Shown in pieces: positions 1-8,708 of a stretch of DNA of 64,000 bases. The translations under genes and the position numbers were made by a program. Origin of the DNA: Flavobacterium sp. 1. GTDB taxonomy: Bacteria > Bacteroidota > Bacteroidia > Flavobacteriales > Flavobacteriaceae. Each line of letters starts with the position of its first letter. Position 1 is the stretch's first letter. The stretch is from contig NZ_PGER01000001.1 of the NCBI RefSeq assembly GCF_002797935.1, forward strand, positions 1,798,001 through 1,862,000, read 5' to 3'. The notes below the pieces were generated by a model that made no database searches, was not told where the DNA came from, and was given only the letters and a program-made list of their open reading frames with translations.

Positions 1-1121
1 TCAGTAGCACGTCCCCAAGCTTCAGTTCCAGCACTTTCAACTGGATAAGCTGATAATGCAAGTGATTTTTGACCGCTTGGCAAATTAATTCTGGCTCCAT
101 CTAAAATAAACGCTGGTGAAGATGCCCATGAAAGATCTCTTGCATTCTTGATTTTAAAATGCCATGTTTTTTCAGAAGCAGTTCCTGTTTTTGAAGCATT
201 GGCAGCTACTTCTTCGGCTGTACGAATCATTATTGTTTTTTCGCTTTGCTTTGCCTCAGCAATTCTTTTTTGCTCGGTGGCAGTATATACGACCTTTGAG
301 TTTTGCAACTCGCCTGAACAAACTACAATATGATTAGAAGGTACAGTAATATTCACATCAAAATCACCATATTCCAAATAAAACTCTGATGCTCCTAAAT
401 ATGGGTTGGTATTCCATCCTCTCAAATCATCATACACGCACATACGCGGATACCATTGCGCTATGGTAAAAATTTTGCCGTTTTTAGTATCCAAAACTCC
501 CGTTCTATCTGAACCTTCTTTTGGAGAAATAAAAGAGAAATCAATTTTGATGCTTACCACACCGCCTTTTGGTTTCAAATCATCTGGAAGAAAAACCTGC
601 ATTCTGGTATCGGTAATAATGTATTTTGCCTCTTTTTCAACAGATTTCCCCTTTGAAACAGAAACTATCTTAACGGATTTAATTTTATGCCCTCCGTCAA
701 AAATTTCACCTCTTGCACCATTACGGCTTCCGTTAAGAGGTATAAGCGCATTTCCTCTTGAATCGGCTTTGAATAAATTTTGATCCAAATGCATCCAAAC
801 AAATGACATTTTATCATTACTGTTATTGGTATACGTTACAATATCTGTACCAACAATTTCATTTGTCTTTTCGTTTAATTTCGCCGTTAATTTATAGTCC
901 GCTCTATTTTGCCAATAGGCATAACCCGGCTCACCGCTTGCCGAACGTGTCGGTGTTGCATCTTTGGTGTAAAAAAATGGCCCAAAAGCATCATGATAAT
1001 CATACTTAGAAACGGGTTTAGAAGAAGAAGTGCCAGAAGCAGGAGTTTCCTGACTCCAAGAGGTACTAACCACAATTAATAAAGCCATTTGAAATAAGGC
1101 TCCAAAACGATTGTTTTTCAT
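1..1121 (-). CDS. M1-family metallopeptidase (aminopeptidase N-like), 5' part only
   Basis: The reading frame is open on the minus strand from an ATG at 1121 to the window edge (about 373 codons), so only the N-terminal part is present. It begins with a hydrophobic signal peptide ending near Ser-Trp-Ser-Gln. It then shows the beta-sandwich N-terminal domain typical of M1 aminopeptidases, including 'AQWYPRMCVYDDLRGWNT' followed by 'LEYGDFDVNITVP'. The zinc-binding HExxH region lies beyond the edge and cannot be checked. Known members are exported zinc aminopeptidases that trim peptides in the periplasm or at the cell surface. It is divergent from the epimerase gene, with about 260 bp between them. 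The family call is inferred from the N-terminal domain alone. Confidence 0.8.
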   Translation of the reverse strand, partial: MKNNRFGALFQMALLIVVSTSWSQETPASGTSSSKPVSKYDYHDAFGPFFYTKDATPTRSASGEPGYAYWQNRADYKLTAKLNEKTNEIVGTDIVTYTNNSNDKMSFVWMHLDQNLFKADSRGNALIPLNGSRNGARGEIFDGGHKIKSVKIVSVSKGKSVEKEAKYIITDTRMQVFLPDDLKPKGGVVSIKIDFSFISPKEGSDRTGVLDTKNGKIFTIAQWYPRMCVYDDLRGWNTNPYLGASEFYLEYGDFDVNITVPSNHIVVCSGELQNSKVVYTATEQKRIAEAKQSEKTIMIRTAEEVAANASKTGTASEKTWHFKIKNARDLSWASSPAFILDGARINLPSGQKSLALSAYPVESAGTEAWGRAT

Positions 1122-1380
1122 ATGCAGATATTTATGTTTTTTTAATTGAAACAGTATTTAACAAGTACAATAATACCTAAACTTTTGTCTTTTTATTTAT
1201 ACATATTTCATGTTTTTAATCATTCAAAAGCAAATTAATGGAAAAAAAATTGATTTTCTAATTAAAATTAAGAATTTGATTGATTTTAGCTTCAAATAAA
1301 AATTTAGTTTTTCTTCTTTAAATAAGAATTATAAAATATCTTTACAAATAGCATTTTACCAATTAAAAATAACAATTATC

Positions 1381-2232
1381 GTGACCACTACCATATCAAA
1401 CTCCATTTTAACTGCTGAAATAAAACATACAGGAGCCGAATTATGCTCTTTAAAAGATAATTCAAATAAAGAATACATCTGGAATGGAAATCCTGAATTT
1501 TGGGGAAAGCATTCTCCTGTTTTATTTCCAATTGTGGGCACTTTAAAAAACAATACCTATCAGCATAACAATATCGAATACCATTTATCCCGTCATGGTT
1601 TTGCCCGTGAAATGGAATTTAAATTAATTGACAAACAAGAAAGCAGCGCTACATTCTCATTAGTAGCTTCTCCAGAAACCAAAGAAAAATATCCTTTTAA
1701 TTTTGATCTGCACCTAATTTATACACTGGAAAACAAAACATTGAAAATAGAATACAAAGTATTCAACAAAGGGGAATCAAAAATGTTTTTTTCAATCGGT
1801 GCGCATCCTGCATTTGATCTGCCAAATAATTTTGAAAATTACAGCTTGGCTTTTGAAACAAAAGACTCTTTAGATTATTATTTATTGGAAGATGGTCTAA
1901 TTTCGAATGCAACAAATGAATTATCATTGGACAAAAATGAATTGCATTTGAATTATAAACTATTTGAAAATGATGCTTTGGTTTTTAAAAATATAAAATC
2001 CAAATCGGTTACTGTTTTAGAGAATTCTACACCGTTTTTGAAAGTGAGCTATCCTAGTTTTCCAGATTTAGGAATTTGGACGCCGCCAAATGCTCCTTTT
2101 ATTTGTATTGAACCTTGGTTTGGATATTCTGATACTGTGGATAAATCCGGTTCGCTTTTAGATAAAGAAGGAATTCAGATCTTGGATCCGAATAAAACTT
2201 TTCATTCTGCTTTCAGCATTGAAATTCTATAA
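1381..2232 (+). CDS. Aldose 1-epimerase family protein (LacX/YeaD-like)
   Basis: This 283-aa protein has the galactose-mutarotase beta-sandwich pattern. Visible signatures are 'LFPIVGTLKNN' near residue 47, 'SRHGFAR' with His72, 'SIGAHPAFDLP' with His142, and 'CIEPWFGYSD' near the C terminus. The family interconverts alpha and beta anomers of hexoses or hexose phosphates using two His and a Glu. No signal peptide is seen, so it should be cytoplasmic. The start is GTG: no in-frame ATG lies close upstream, and the N terminus 'MTTTISNSILTAEI' fits the family. A weak -7 box (TATCTTTA) lies about 40 bp upstream. Exact sugar specificity cannot be read from the sequence. Confidence 0.85.
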   Translation: MTTTISNSILTAEIKHTGAELCSLKDNSNKEYIWNGNPEFWGKHSPVLFPIVGTLKNNTYQHNNIEYHLSRHGFAREMEFKLIDKQESSATFSLVASPETKEKYPFNFDLHLIYTLENKTLKIEYKVFNKGESKMFFSIGAHPAFDLPNNFENYSLAFETKDSLDYYLLEDGLISNATNELSLDKNELHLNYKLFENDALVFKNIKSKSVTVLENSTPFLKVSYPSFPDLGIWTPPNAPFICIEPWFGYSDTVDKSGSLLDKEGIQILDPNKTFHSAFSIEIL

Positions 2233-2248
2233 AACAATTTAAAAAAGT

Positions 2249-2800
2249 ATGCTAGAAATCAAATTTTTACCTTTTCCAGTATTAAAAACTGAACGATTAT
2301 TATTGCGCCAAGTAAACGTTAATGATGCGGAGACACTTTTGGCTCTGCGTTCCAATGACGAAGTCATGAAATATATTCCAAGACCGTACCTTAAAAACAA
2401 AGAAGATGCCCTGGAAATTATTGTTCTGTTTGATAATAAAATAGAAAACGGAATTGGCATTAACTGGGGAATTACATTCTTGGATAAACCCGAAGAAATC
2501 ATAGGAATCATTGGTCATTACCGCATGAAACCTGAACATTATAGAGCCGAAGTGGGCTATATGCTTTTTCCTGAATACAATGGAAAAGGAATTGTTTCGG
2601 AAGCACTGCAAAAAGTGGTTGATTATGGTTTTAATGACATGAAACTGCACTCGATTGAGGCAATTTTGGATCCTGAAAATATAGCTTCGGAAAGGGTTTT
2701 GTTGAAAAATGGTTTTGTAAAAGAAGCTCATTTAATTGAAAATGAATACTACGACGGTCGTTTTCTGGACACTATGATTTATTCTAAATTGAATAAATAA
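2249..2800 (+). CDS. GNAT-family N-acetyltransferase (RimJ/RimL-like)
   Basis: The protein is 183 aa with the RimJ/RimL-type GNAT fold. An N-terminal 'LKTERLLLRQVNVNDAETL' is followed by a central 'EVGYMLFPEYNGKGIVSEAL', whose NGKGIV is the acetyl-CoA pyrophosphate-binding loop. A C-terminal 'NIASERVLLKNGFVKE' is also characteristic. Relatives acetylate protein N termini, ribosomal proteins or small amines with acetyl-CoA in the cytoplasm. It starts 16 bp after the epimerase stop, so the two are probably co-transcribed. The substrate is unknown. Confidence 0.85.
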   Translation: MLEIKFLPFPVLKTERLLLRQVNVNDAETLLALRSNDEVMKYIPRPYLKNKEDALEIIVLFDNKIENGIGINWGITFLDKPEEIIGIIGHYRMKPEHYRAEVGYMLFPEYNGKGIVSEALQKVVDYGFNDMKLHSIEAILDPENIASERVLLKNGFVKEAHLIENEYYDGRFLDTMIYSKLNK

Positions 2801-2835
2801 ACAGCAAACACCATTATTTCCTTATGAAAATCAAT

Positions 2836-2935
2836 GCCCTAGCCCAAATGGAAACGGCATCCTGTTGTCCTGTCTCGTCCCAAAAGACGAGAAGGACAAC
2901 AGATATAGTAGACAGCTGGAAATAGCTCCTAACTA
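2836..2935 (+). ncRNA. Flavo-1-like structured intergenic element
   Basis: Between two convergent genes lies a long hairpin (arms CTGTTGTCCT-g-TCTCGTC and GACGAGA-AGGACAACAG, loop CCAAAA). It is flanked by conserved-looking segments: 'GCCCTAGCCCAAATGG' and 'GGCATCC' on the 5' side, 'GATATAGTAGACAGC' and 'TAGCTCCTAA' on the 3' side. From memory this arrangement resembles a structured element dispersed in Flavobacteriia intergenic regions, and I connect it with the Rfam Flavo-1 motif. The hairpin is seen directly. The family name is recall and needs a covariance-model search. It could also act as a terminator for the upstream genes. Confidence 0.5.
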
Positions 2936-2941
2936 TTTGGA

Positions 2942-3166
2942 TTATATTTTTGGAATGGTTTTTATATAGAGCTCTTCGACTTGTTTTCGAGCCCAATCTG
3001 TTTTTCGCAAAAAGGTAAGACTTGACTTTACACTTGGGTTTTCGTTGAACGATTTTATTTTAATCAGTTCCCCCAAAGTGTCAAATCCATAATATTCCAC
3101 TAATGTTTCCACTATTTTTTGAAGTGTTACTCCGTGAAGCGGATTCTTTGATTGTTGTTTTTCCAT
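2942..3166 (-). CDS. VF530 family (DUF2132) small DNA-binding-like protein
   Basis: This 74-aa protein has the VF530/DUF2132 signature: 'NPLHGVTLQKIVETLVEYYG' near the N terminus, then 'LGELIKIKSFNENPSVKSSL' and 'FLRKTDWARKQVEELYI'. Family members are small helical proteins; a structure shows a fold suggestive of nucleic-acid binding, and their role is not established. It is divergent from smpB with 70 bp between start codons. A -7 box (TAAATTTG, 3178-3171) ends only 4 bases before the ATG, which implies a leaderless or nearly leaderless mRNA. Confidence 0.85.
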   Translation of the reverse strand: MEKQQSKNPLHGVTLQKIVETLVEYYGFDTLGELIKIKSFNENPSVKSSLTFLRKTDWARKQVEELYIKTIPKI

Positions 3167-3170
3167 AATG

Positions 3171-3229
3171 CAAATTTATGGCATTTTACCAAAAACAATT
3201 GGTCTTTCATTAATTAGTTCCTAAATTTG
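3171..3229. promoter_or_regulatory. Back-to-back divergent promoters sharing a CAATTG -33 element
   Basis: The smpB/VF530 intergenic region carries the Bacteroidota -7 consensus TAnnTTTG in both directions: TAAATTTG at 3222-3229 (plus) and at 3178-3171 (minus). A single palindrome CAATTG at 3196-3201 provides TTG for both strands. Spacing is 20 nt to the plus -7 and 17 nt to the minus -7. Both start codons follow their -7 box within 4 to 7 nt, leaving no room for a ribosome-binding site. All motifs are seen directly; transcription start sites are inferred. Confidence 0.7.
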
Positions 3230-3236
3230 CCATACT

Positions 3237-3689
3237 ATGCAAAAAAATGTAAACATACTCAATAAAAGAGCCCGATTCGATTATGAAATTCTGGAAACCT
3301 ACACTGCAGGAATTGTATTGGCTGGAACCGAAATCAAATCCATTCGGTTAGGCAAAGCCAATATTACTGAAAGTTTCTGCGAATTTAGCGGCACTGAACT
3401 TTTTGCCATCAATACGTACATTGAAGAATATAGCTTTGGAAATCAATTTAATCATAAAGCCCGAAGTGAGCGCAAACTGCTTTTGAACAAAAGAGAATTA
3501 AAAGGTTTGGCTCGAAGTGTTCAGGCCAAAGGATTGACTATTGTTCCCTTAAAATTATTTACCAATGAAAAAGGGATAGCCAAATTACAGATTGGTCTTT
3601 GCCGAGGCAAAAAAACATACGACAAGAGAGAATCGCTAAAAGAACAGGATACCAAAAGGGATTTAGACAGAATCAAAAAGGCTTATTAA
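3237..3689 (+). CDS. smpB: SsrA-binding protein SmpB
   Basis: At 150 aa this is the usual SmpB length. The OB-fold core is plain: '[20 protein letters not shown]', then '[17 protein letters not shown]' and '[13 protein letters not shown]'. The basic C-terminal tail '[20 protein letters not shown]' inserts into the ribosomal decoding centre. SmpB binds tmRNA and delivers it to stalled ribosomes for trans-translation. No tmRNA gene is visible in this window. The start is the ATG at 3237, seven nucleotides after the -7 box, so translation is probably from a leaderless transcript. Confidence 0.97.
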   Translation: MQKNVNILNKRARFDYEILETYTAGIVLAGTEIKSIRLGKANITESFCEFSGTELFAINTYIEEYSFGNQFNHKARSERKLLLNKRELKGLARSVQAKGLTIVPLKLFTNEKGIAKLQIGLCRGKKTYDKRESLKEQDTKRDLDRIKKAY

Positions 3690-3840
3690 ATAAATCCTGT
3701 TAATTTTTTTTTAATGTTATTTATTACAAAAAATATTGCAATTACAATAATTAAAAGCTAATTAAGGATGAAAAATAAACATAAAGAAAGAATATAAACC
3801 TAACTAATTTGATGACAATAAAGAACAGCTGGCCTTAAAA

Positions 3841-4494
3841 TTATTTGCATTCCCATTTAAAATTAGAAACAGAATCATTCAGACCAGCTTTCAAATTGTA
3901 ATGCCACCATTCTGAATCAAACGAATTGAAGTGTTCCTTGATCATAATTTTCTTCAGTAAATTTCTGTTATTTCTAATAATTTTCGAAAAACCAGGAAAA
4001 TCATGACTGGCTTCTTTACCAAAAAAATCAAACGGAGTACCCATATCAAGTTCCTTTCCATCAAAATCCACGAGTGTTATATCGACCGCTCCTCCTCTAT
4101 TATGAATAGAACCCTTAGCTGGGTTTGCAACATATTCTGGATTTGGAACAATTGCCCACATTCTTTTCTGAATATCCAACGGACGGTAACAATCAAATAA
4201 TTTAATTTTAAAACCTTTCTTCATAAATCTTTCGTTAGCCAAAATCAATGCTTTTACAGTTTTGTAACGCAAATAACATTCGGCACAATCATAAACTTTA
4301 GATTTCAGAAAATTATCATCAGTAGCATATTTCATATCATACACAAAATCTTTGCTGTAATCTTTCAAATTTACAAAAGCAGTATCATTAACTGTATTTG
4401 AAGGCAAAATTCGAGTAGCTGCAGTCTGGGCAAAACTATTCCCAAAACACACAAAACAAAAAACAACAAACAAAGGTTTCCAATAAAATATCAT
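3841..4494 (-). CDS. D-alanyl-D-alanine dipeptidase (M15D, VanX/DdpX-like)
   Basis: The 217-aa product begins with a signal peptide (cleavage after 'FGNSFAQ'). It carries the M15D zinc-peptidase residues: 'LFDCYRP' with the substrate-anchoring Arg, 'SIHNRGGAVDITL' with the zinc-binding His and Asp, and 'SEWWHYN' with the catalytic Glu and third zinc ligand. The family hydrolyses D-Ala-D-Ala. Outside resistance clusters it recycles cell-wall dipeptide, and the exported form would act in the periplasm. No vanHA-type genes are nearby, so a housekeeping recycling role is more likely than glycopeptide resistance. Confidence 0.9.
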   Translation of the reverse strand: MIFYWKPLFVVFCFVCFGNSFAQTAATRILPSNTVNDTAFVNLKDYSKDFVYDMKYATDDNFLKSKVYDCAECYLRYKTVKALILANERFMKKGFKIKLFDCYRPLDIQKRMWAIVPNPEYVANPAKGSIHNRGGAVDITLVDFDGKELDMGTPFDFFGKEASHDFPGFSKIIRNNRNLLKKIMIKEHFNSFDSEWWHYNLKAGLNDSVSNFKWECK

Positions 4495-4740
4495 ATCAAA
4501 TAAATTTTCATAAAAATAGGAATTTTAAAATGGTGCTGGAAAACATTTGTAACAAAAAGTTCCAGCAATAGCATTTGACCAAAATCTATAGCCCAAAATG
4601 ACGACCCCAATATCTTTTTTTTAGGTCAGGAAATTCCACTTGCCGTTTTCTTGAAGAACCTTCATTAGTTTTAACTATTCTTGGAACCAATACTGCTATT
4701 AACTACAACTTTAATCAACTAGTAATCAATAATTTTAACA

Positions 4741-4786
4741 ATTTAAACAAAATGTTTAATCAAATGATTAAACATTTTGTTTAAAT
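4741..4786. promoter_or_regulatory. 46-bp perfect palindrome, probable TetR operator overlapping the tetR promoter
   Basis: Two 22-bp arms (4741-4762 and 4765-4786) are exact reverse complements around an AA centre. Each arm contains a smaller symmetric site, AAACAAAATGTTT at 4745-4757 and AAACATTTTGTTT at 4770-4782, with centres 25 bp apart. TTG at 4777-4779, inside the right arm, lies 20 nt before TACATTTA (4800-4807), a near-consensus -7 box. The operator therefore covers the -33 element of the tetR promoter. Autorepression by the adjacent TetR protein is inferred from position and symmetry. Confidence 0.7.
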
Positions 4787-4833
4787 AAAAAATCTTTCAT
4801 ACATTTATAATGTAATTTAATTCAAAACTCACA

Positions 4834-5451
4834 ATGAGTAACCAAAAGCCCGATACCAGCACAGAAGAAAAAATTAAGGAAGCCGCTAAGACAGTTTTCT
4901 ACAAAAAGGGATTTGCTGCAACCAGAACTAGAGACATTGCTGAAGAAGCCGGTCTTAATCTTGCTTTATTAAATTACTATTTCAGAAGTAAAGCCAAATT
5001 ATTTGAACTTATAATGACTGAAACTTTAACGATTTTTGTTAAAAGCATGAGAACAATATTGAATGAAGAAAACACTACACTGGAAGAAAAAATAGAACTG
5101 CTTTCATCAAATTATATTGACTTTATAATCAAAGAGCCAGAATTGCCCACATTTATTGTAACCGAAATTCGTCACAATCCTGGTGGGATTTTAAAAAAAC
5201 TTCCTGTAAAGGAAACTCTTATTGATTCTGCGTTTTTAAAACAACATCAGCAAGCAGTAAAAGAGGGCAGAATCACTGAACCTAATCCGTTACATTTTTT
5301 AATGAATCTGATGGGACTCGTAGCATTTCCTTTTATAGCAAAACCAATAATTATGGGAACAAGGAACCTGCAGATAGAGCAATTTAATGCTCTAATGATT
5401 CAGCGCAAAAAACTAATTCCTGTATGGATTAAGGCTATGATGGAATCATAA
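4834..5451 (+). CDS. TetR/AcrR-family regulator, CecR (YbiH)-like by context
   Basis: This 205-aa protein has an N-terminal TetR helix-turn-helix: 'EKIKEAAKTVFYKKGFAATR', then 'TRDIAEEAGLNLALLNYYF' and 'RSKAKLFELI'. A divergent helical ligand-binding domain occupies residues about 70-200. It is the first gene of an efflux operon (TolC, HlyD-like, two ABC ATPases, two ABC-2 permeases), the order seen for E. coli cecR-ybhGFSR. A perfect 46-bp palindrome overlapping its promoter suggests it represses itself and the downstream genes. The inducer is unknown. Confidence 0.88.
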   Translation: MSNQKPDTSTEEKIKEAAKTVFYKKGFAATRTRDIAEEAGLNLALLNYYFRSKAKLFELIMTETLTIFVKSMRTILNEENTTLEEKIELLSSNYIDFIIKEPELPTFIVTEIRHNPGGILKKLPVKETLIDSAFLKQHQQAVKEGRITEPNPLHFLMNLMGLVAFPFIAKPIIMGTRNLQIEQFNALMIQRKKLIPVWIKAMMES

Positions 5452-5533
5452 TTTTTTCTGGACATACTTTAATTATATAATTAGATCGCGATAATAAATA
5501 CGATAAAAATTGACAATTTAACACTTAATAATT

Positions 5534-6811
5534 ATGCATATTAATTGTTTAAAAAAAATGTGCACTATACTGTTCATTTCAATGGCAGTTTATAGCAGTA
5601 ATGCACAGACCGAAATTCTTACCCTTGAAAATTGTCATCTACTGGCAAGAGAGAATTATCCCGCCATTGCTAAGCTGGACTTAATAAACAAAAGCAGTGA
5701 TTACGATATTCAAAATGCTAACAAACGTTATCTTCCTCAAATATCATTTTCAGGACAGGCATCTTATCAATCAGAAACAGTAAGTTTTCCTGATGCATTA
5801 GGACAAGGAGGAATACTTCCTTCGATAAGTAATGACCAGTATAAAATACAAGGAGAAATCAACCAGCTTTTGTTTGATGGAGGGAACACAAAAAATCAAA
5901 AAAAATTGATAAAAGCAAATTCAGAATTACAACTCCAGAATCTCGAAACGAATTTATATGCCATAAAACAGAGAATTAATAGCATCTACTTCTCTATTCT
6001 TTTGATGGACGCGCAATTAAAACAAAATGAGCTGAACATTGAAAACCTTCAGACTCAAGTACAAAAAACAGAAGCTGCACTTAAAAACGGCATTGCTTTT
6101 CAAAGCAGTCTAGATGAGCTAAAAGCAGAAATCTTAAACATTGAAATGGCAAGAACAGAATATCAATCTAATAAAATTGCATACCTAAAAATGCTTTCCT
6201 TATTCATTGGCAAAAAACTTTCGGCATCAAGCCAATTACAGCTTCCGCAGCCAAATTATATTTCTGCCGACATAAACCGGCCAGAACTGAAGGCGTATGA
6301 TTTGCAAAAAACAATTTATGATGCGCAGGAAAAACAGTTACAATCGGACTACCTGCCACAAATGAGTGCCTTTTTTCAAGGTGCATACGGAAGGCCGACA
6401 CTAAACATTATTGAAGATAAATTTGGCTCTTGGTATGTAGCAGGAATAAAACTTAACTGGTCTTTAGGAAGCTTATATACTTTATCAAACAAGAAAAATA
6501 TTTTTAAACTAAACCGCCAGACAGCTGAAGCAGATAAACAGACATTTTTACTAAACACAAAATTAGATCTTTCGCAGCAGGATGAACAGGTCAAAAAATA
6601 TTCTGAATTAATTCAGCAAGATGAACAGGCAATTGCTTTAAGATCATCTGTATCAAAATCTGCTGAAGCACAACTCAATAATGGCGTCATTACAACCCAT
6701 GAGTATATCCAAAAGGTAAATACTGAACATTTAGCGAGACAAACTAAAATACTTCACGAAATACAATTGCTGCAGGCAAAATATAGTCAAAAATTTATCT
6801 CTGGTAATTAA
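5534..6811 (+). CDS. TolC-family outer membrane efflux protein
   Basis: A 425-aa exported protein with a signal peptide ending near 'VYSSNAQT'. Two OEP repeats of coiled-coil helices follow, typical of TolC trimers: 'LTLENCHLLARENYPAIAKL' at the start and Gln/Glu/Lys-rich helices through residues 150-240 and 340-420. It should form the outer-membrane exit duct for the ABC pump encoded downstream. E. coli ybhGFSR lacks its own TolC gene, so including one here is a Bacteroidota-style layout. It starts 82 bp after tetR and ends 16 bp before the adaptor gene. An internal Met at residue 9 is an alternative start. Confidence 0.9.
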   Translation: MHINCLKKMCTILFISMAVYSSNAQTEILTLENCHLLARENYPAIAKLDLINKSSDYDIQNANKRYLPQISFSGQASYQSETVSFPDALGQGGILPSISNDQYKIQGEINQLLFDGGNTKNQKKLIKANSELQLQNLETNLYAIKQRINSIYFSILLMDAQLKQNELNIENLQTQVQKTEAALKNGIAFQSSLDELKAEILNIEMARTEYQSNKIAYLKMLSLFIGKKLSASSQLQLPQPNYISADINRPELKAYDLQKTIYDAQEKQLQSDYLPQMSAFFQGAYGRPTLNIIEDKFGSWYVAGIKLNWSLGSLYTLSNKKNIFKLNRQTAEADKQTFLLNTKLDLSQQDEQVKKYSELIQQDEQAIALRSSVSKSAEAQLNNGVITTHEYIQKVNTEHLARQTKILHEIQLLQAKYSQKFISGN

Positions 6812-6827
6812 CAATAAACAATATAAA

Positions 6828-7766
6828 ATGAAAAAATCATTATTACTCATCACAATTGCACTAATTTTTATTGGCTGCAGAAAACAGAATGAATATGATG
6901 CATCTGGTAATTTTGAAGCCAACGAAGTAATTGTTTCAGCACAACAGAATGGAATTCTTCTGTCCTATTCTGTCGAAGAAGGTTCTCAGCTAAAAAAAGG
7001 CGAAAAAGTTGGTCAAATTGATATGCGTACTATTGAGCTTCAAAAAGAACAGGTTGAGGCGAGCATTAGTGCATTGTCACAAAAAACAATAAATCCAAAT
7101 AATCAATCGGAATTAGTTAAACGCCAATTATCTGTTCAGGAAGCACAACTCGAACAACAGCTACGGGAGCGCACCAGAACACAAAATCTTGTAAAAGCAG
7201 ATGCAGCAACTCAAAAACAGCTCGACGATAATAATGCCGCAATTGATCAGTTAAAAAAACAAATAGCTGTGACTAAACAACAATTAACGTTGAATACCTA
7301 CAATACAAATACACAAAACCGAAGCATTTTAAGCGAAAAAGAACCTCTTAAGAAATCTGTTGCACAATATCAGGAACAGCTTAATAAAGGGCAGATTATT
7401 AATCCTATTGACGGAATAGTTCTGGCAAATTATGCACTGCAGGGAGAATTACAGGTTATAGGAAAACCTATTTACAAAATCGCAAATACAGATACGCTTA
7501 ATTTAAGAGCTTATATTACGGGAACACAGCTGCCAGAAATTAAAACCGGACAGCAGGTAAAAGTACGAATTGATCAGGGAGAAGATAAATACAAAGAGTA
7601 TTCTGGAATTATCACATGGATTTCAAACAAATCTGAATTTTCGCCAAAAACAATCCAAACTAAAGAGGAAAGAGCCAATCTGGTTTATGCGATTAAGGCA
7701 AAAGTAAAAAATGACGGCTATCTAAAAATTGGAATGTACGGCGAAATATTGTGGTCTAAACAATAA
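6828..7766 (+). CDS. HlyD-family periplasmic adaptor lipoprotein (YbhG-like)
   Basis: The 312-aa protein starts with a lipoprotein signal ('ALIFIGC', Cys near residue 17). A lipoyl half-domain ('GNFEANEVIVSAQQNGILL'), a long coiled coil (residues about 75-165, rich in Gln/Lys/Glu), the second lipoyl half ('INPIDGIVLANYALQGEL') and a beta-barrel region follow. This is the membrane-fusion protein of a tripartite ABC pump and links the inner-membrane permeases to TolC. It is translated between the TolC gene and the first ATPase gene, with a 4-bp gap to the latter. By position it corresponds to E. coli YbhG. Confidence 0.9.
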   Translation: MKKSLLLITIALIFIGCRKQNEYDASGNFEANEVIVSAQQNGILLSYSVEEGSQLKKGEKVGQIDMRTIELQKEQVEASISALSQKTINPNNQSELVKRQLSVQEAQLEQQLRERTRTQNLVKADAATQKQLDDNNAAIDQLKKQIAVTKQQLTLNTYNTNTQNRSILSEKEPLKKSVAQYQEQLNKGQIINPIDGIVLANYALQGELQVIGKPIYKIANTDTLNLRAYITGTQLPEIKTGQQVKVRIDQGEDKYKEYSGIITWISNKSEFSPKTIQTKEERANLVYAIKAKVKNDGYLKIGMYGEILWSKQ

Positions 7767-7770
7767 AAAG

Positions 7771-8697
7771 ATGTATTCAGTAATTGCAAAAAATATAATC
7801 AAAACATACGGTGATGTAAAAGCTGTAGACGATGTTTCTTTTGAAATCAAAAAAGGAGAGCTCTTTGGTCTCATTGGTCCAGATGGAGCGGGAAAAACAT
7901 CAATATTTCGGATTTTAACTACGCTCCTGCTTGCCGACAGCGGAACAGCATCTGTAGAGGGCCACGATGTGGTAAAAGATTATCAGGCAATACGAAACCG
8001 CGTGGGTTATATGCCCGGACGTTTTTCGCTATATCAGGATTTAACGGTAAAAGAAAACCTGACTTTCTTTGCAACGGTATTTGGAACTACAATTGAGGAA
8101 AACTATGATCTTATCAAAGATATTTACGATCAAATAAAACCTTTTAATGACCGCAGAGCAGGAAAACTTTCCGGCGGTATGAAACAAAAACTGGCGCTTT
8201 GCTGTGCGCTTGTACACAAACCCGAAGTTTTATTCTTAGATGAACCCACAACTGGGGTCGATGTCGTTTCTCGCAAAGAATTTTGGGAAATGCTGGCAAA
8301 ACTTAAAAAACAGAATATTACTATAGTCGTTTCAACTCCTTATATGGATGAGGCTGATCTTTGTGACCGCATTGCGCTGATTCAGGGAGGAAAAATCATG
8401 TCGATTAATGAACCGCAAGTGATTGTTCAGAATTTCCCTAAGCATCTTTTTGCAGCCAAATCTGATGATATTTATGCACTTTTGAAAGATTTACGTGCTG
8501 ATCCAACGATTGAAAGCTGTTATGCATTTGGTGAATATCTGCATTTTACGCTGATTTCAGATACCGATGAAAAGCTGGTTTTAAAAGAAATTTCAAACAA
8601 GCACAATCATGAAGGATTTGAAGTAAAAAGAATTACGGCTTCGATTGAAGACAGTTTTATTCGCTTAATGAAAGAGCAAACTGCAATACAGCATTAA
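7771..8697 (+). CDS. ABC transporter ATP-binding protein (N-terminal half of YbhF equivalent)
   Basis: A 308-aa ATPase with Walker A 'GPDGAGKTS', signature 'KLSGGMKQK', Walker B 'VLFLDEPTTGVD' and a switch region 'VVSTPYMDEADLCDR'. The chosen start is the ATG at 7771, four bases after the adaptor stop; the frame also extends upstream, but only inside the adaptor gene. E. coli YbhF is one polypeptide with two such domains. Here the domains are separate genes, and this is the first. A C-terminal extension (residues about 230-305) is typical of ABC-2 drug-efflux ATPases. Confidence 0.9.
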   Translation: MYSVIAKNIIKTYGDVKAVDDVSFEIKKGELFGLIGPDGAGKTSIFRILTTLLLADSGTASVEGHDVVKDYQAIRNRVGYMPGRFSLYQDLTVKENLTFFATVFGTTIEENYDLIKDIYDQIKPFNDRRAGKLSGGMKQKLALCCALVHKPEVLFLDEPTTGVDVVSRKEFWEMLAKLKKQNITIVVSTPYMDEADLCDRIALIQGGKIMSINEPQVIVQNFPKHLFAAKSDDIYALLKDLRADPTIESCYAFGEYLHFTLISDTDEKLVLKEISNKHNHEGFEVKRITASIEDSFIRLMKEQTAIQH

Positions 8698-8708
8698 AAA
8701 AATACCCA

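Noticed and set aside
887..1075. Small frames opposite the M1 peptidase gene.
   Set aside because: They are shadows of a long, clearly family-like minus-strand reading frame.
3841..4494. VanX-like dipeptidase as evidence of a glycopeptide-resistance cluster.
   Set aside because: No ligase, dehydrogenase or VanRS-type genes are nearby, and the protein is exported; a cell-wall recycling role is simpler.
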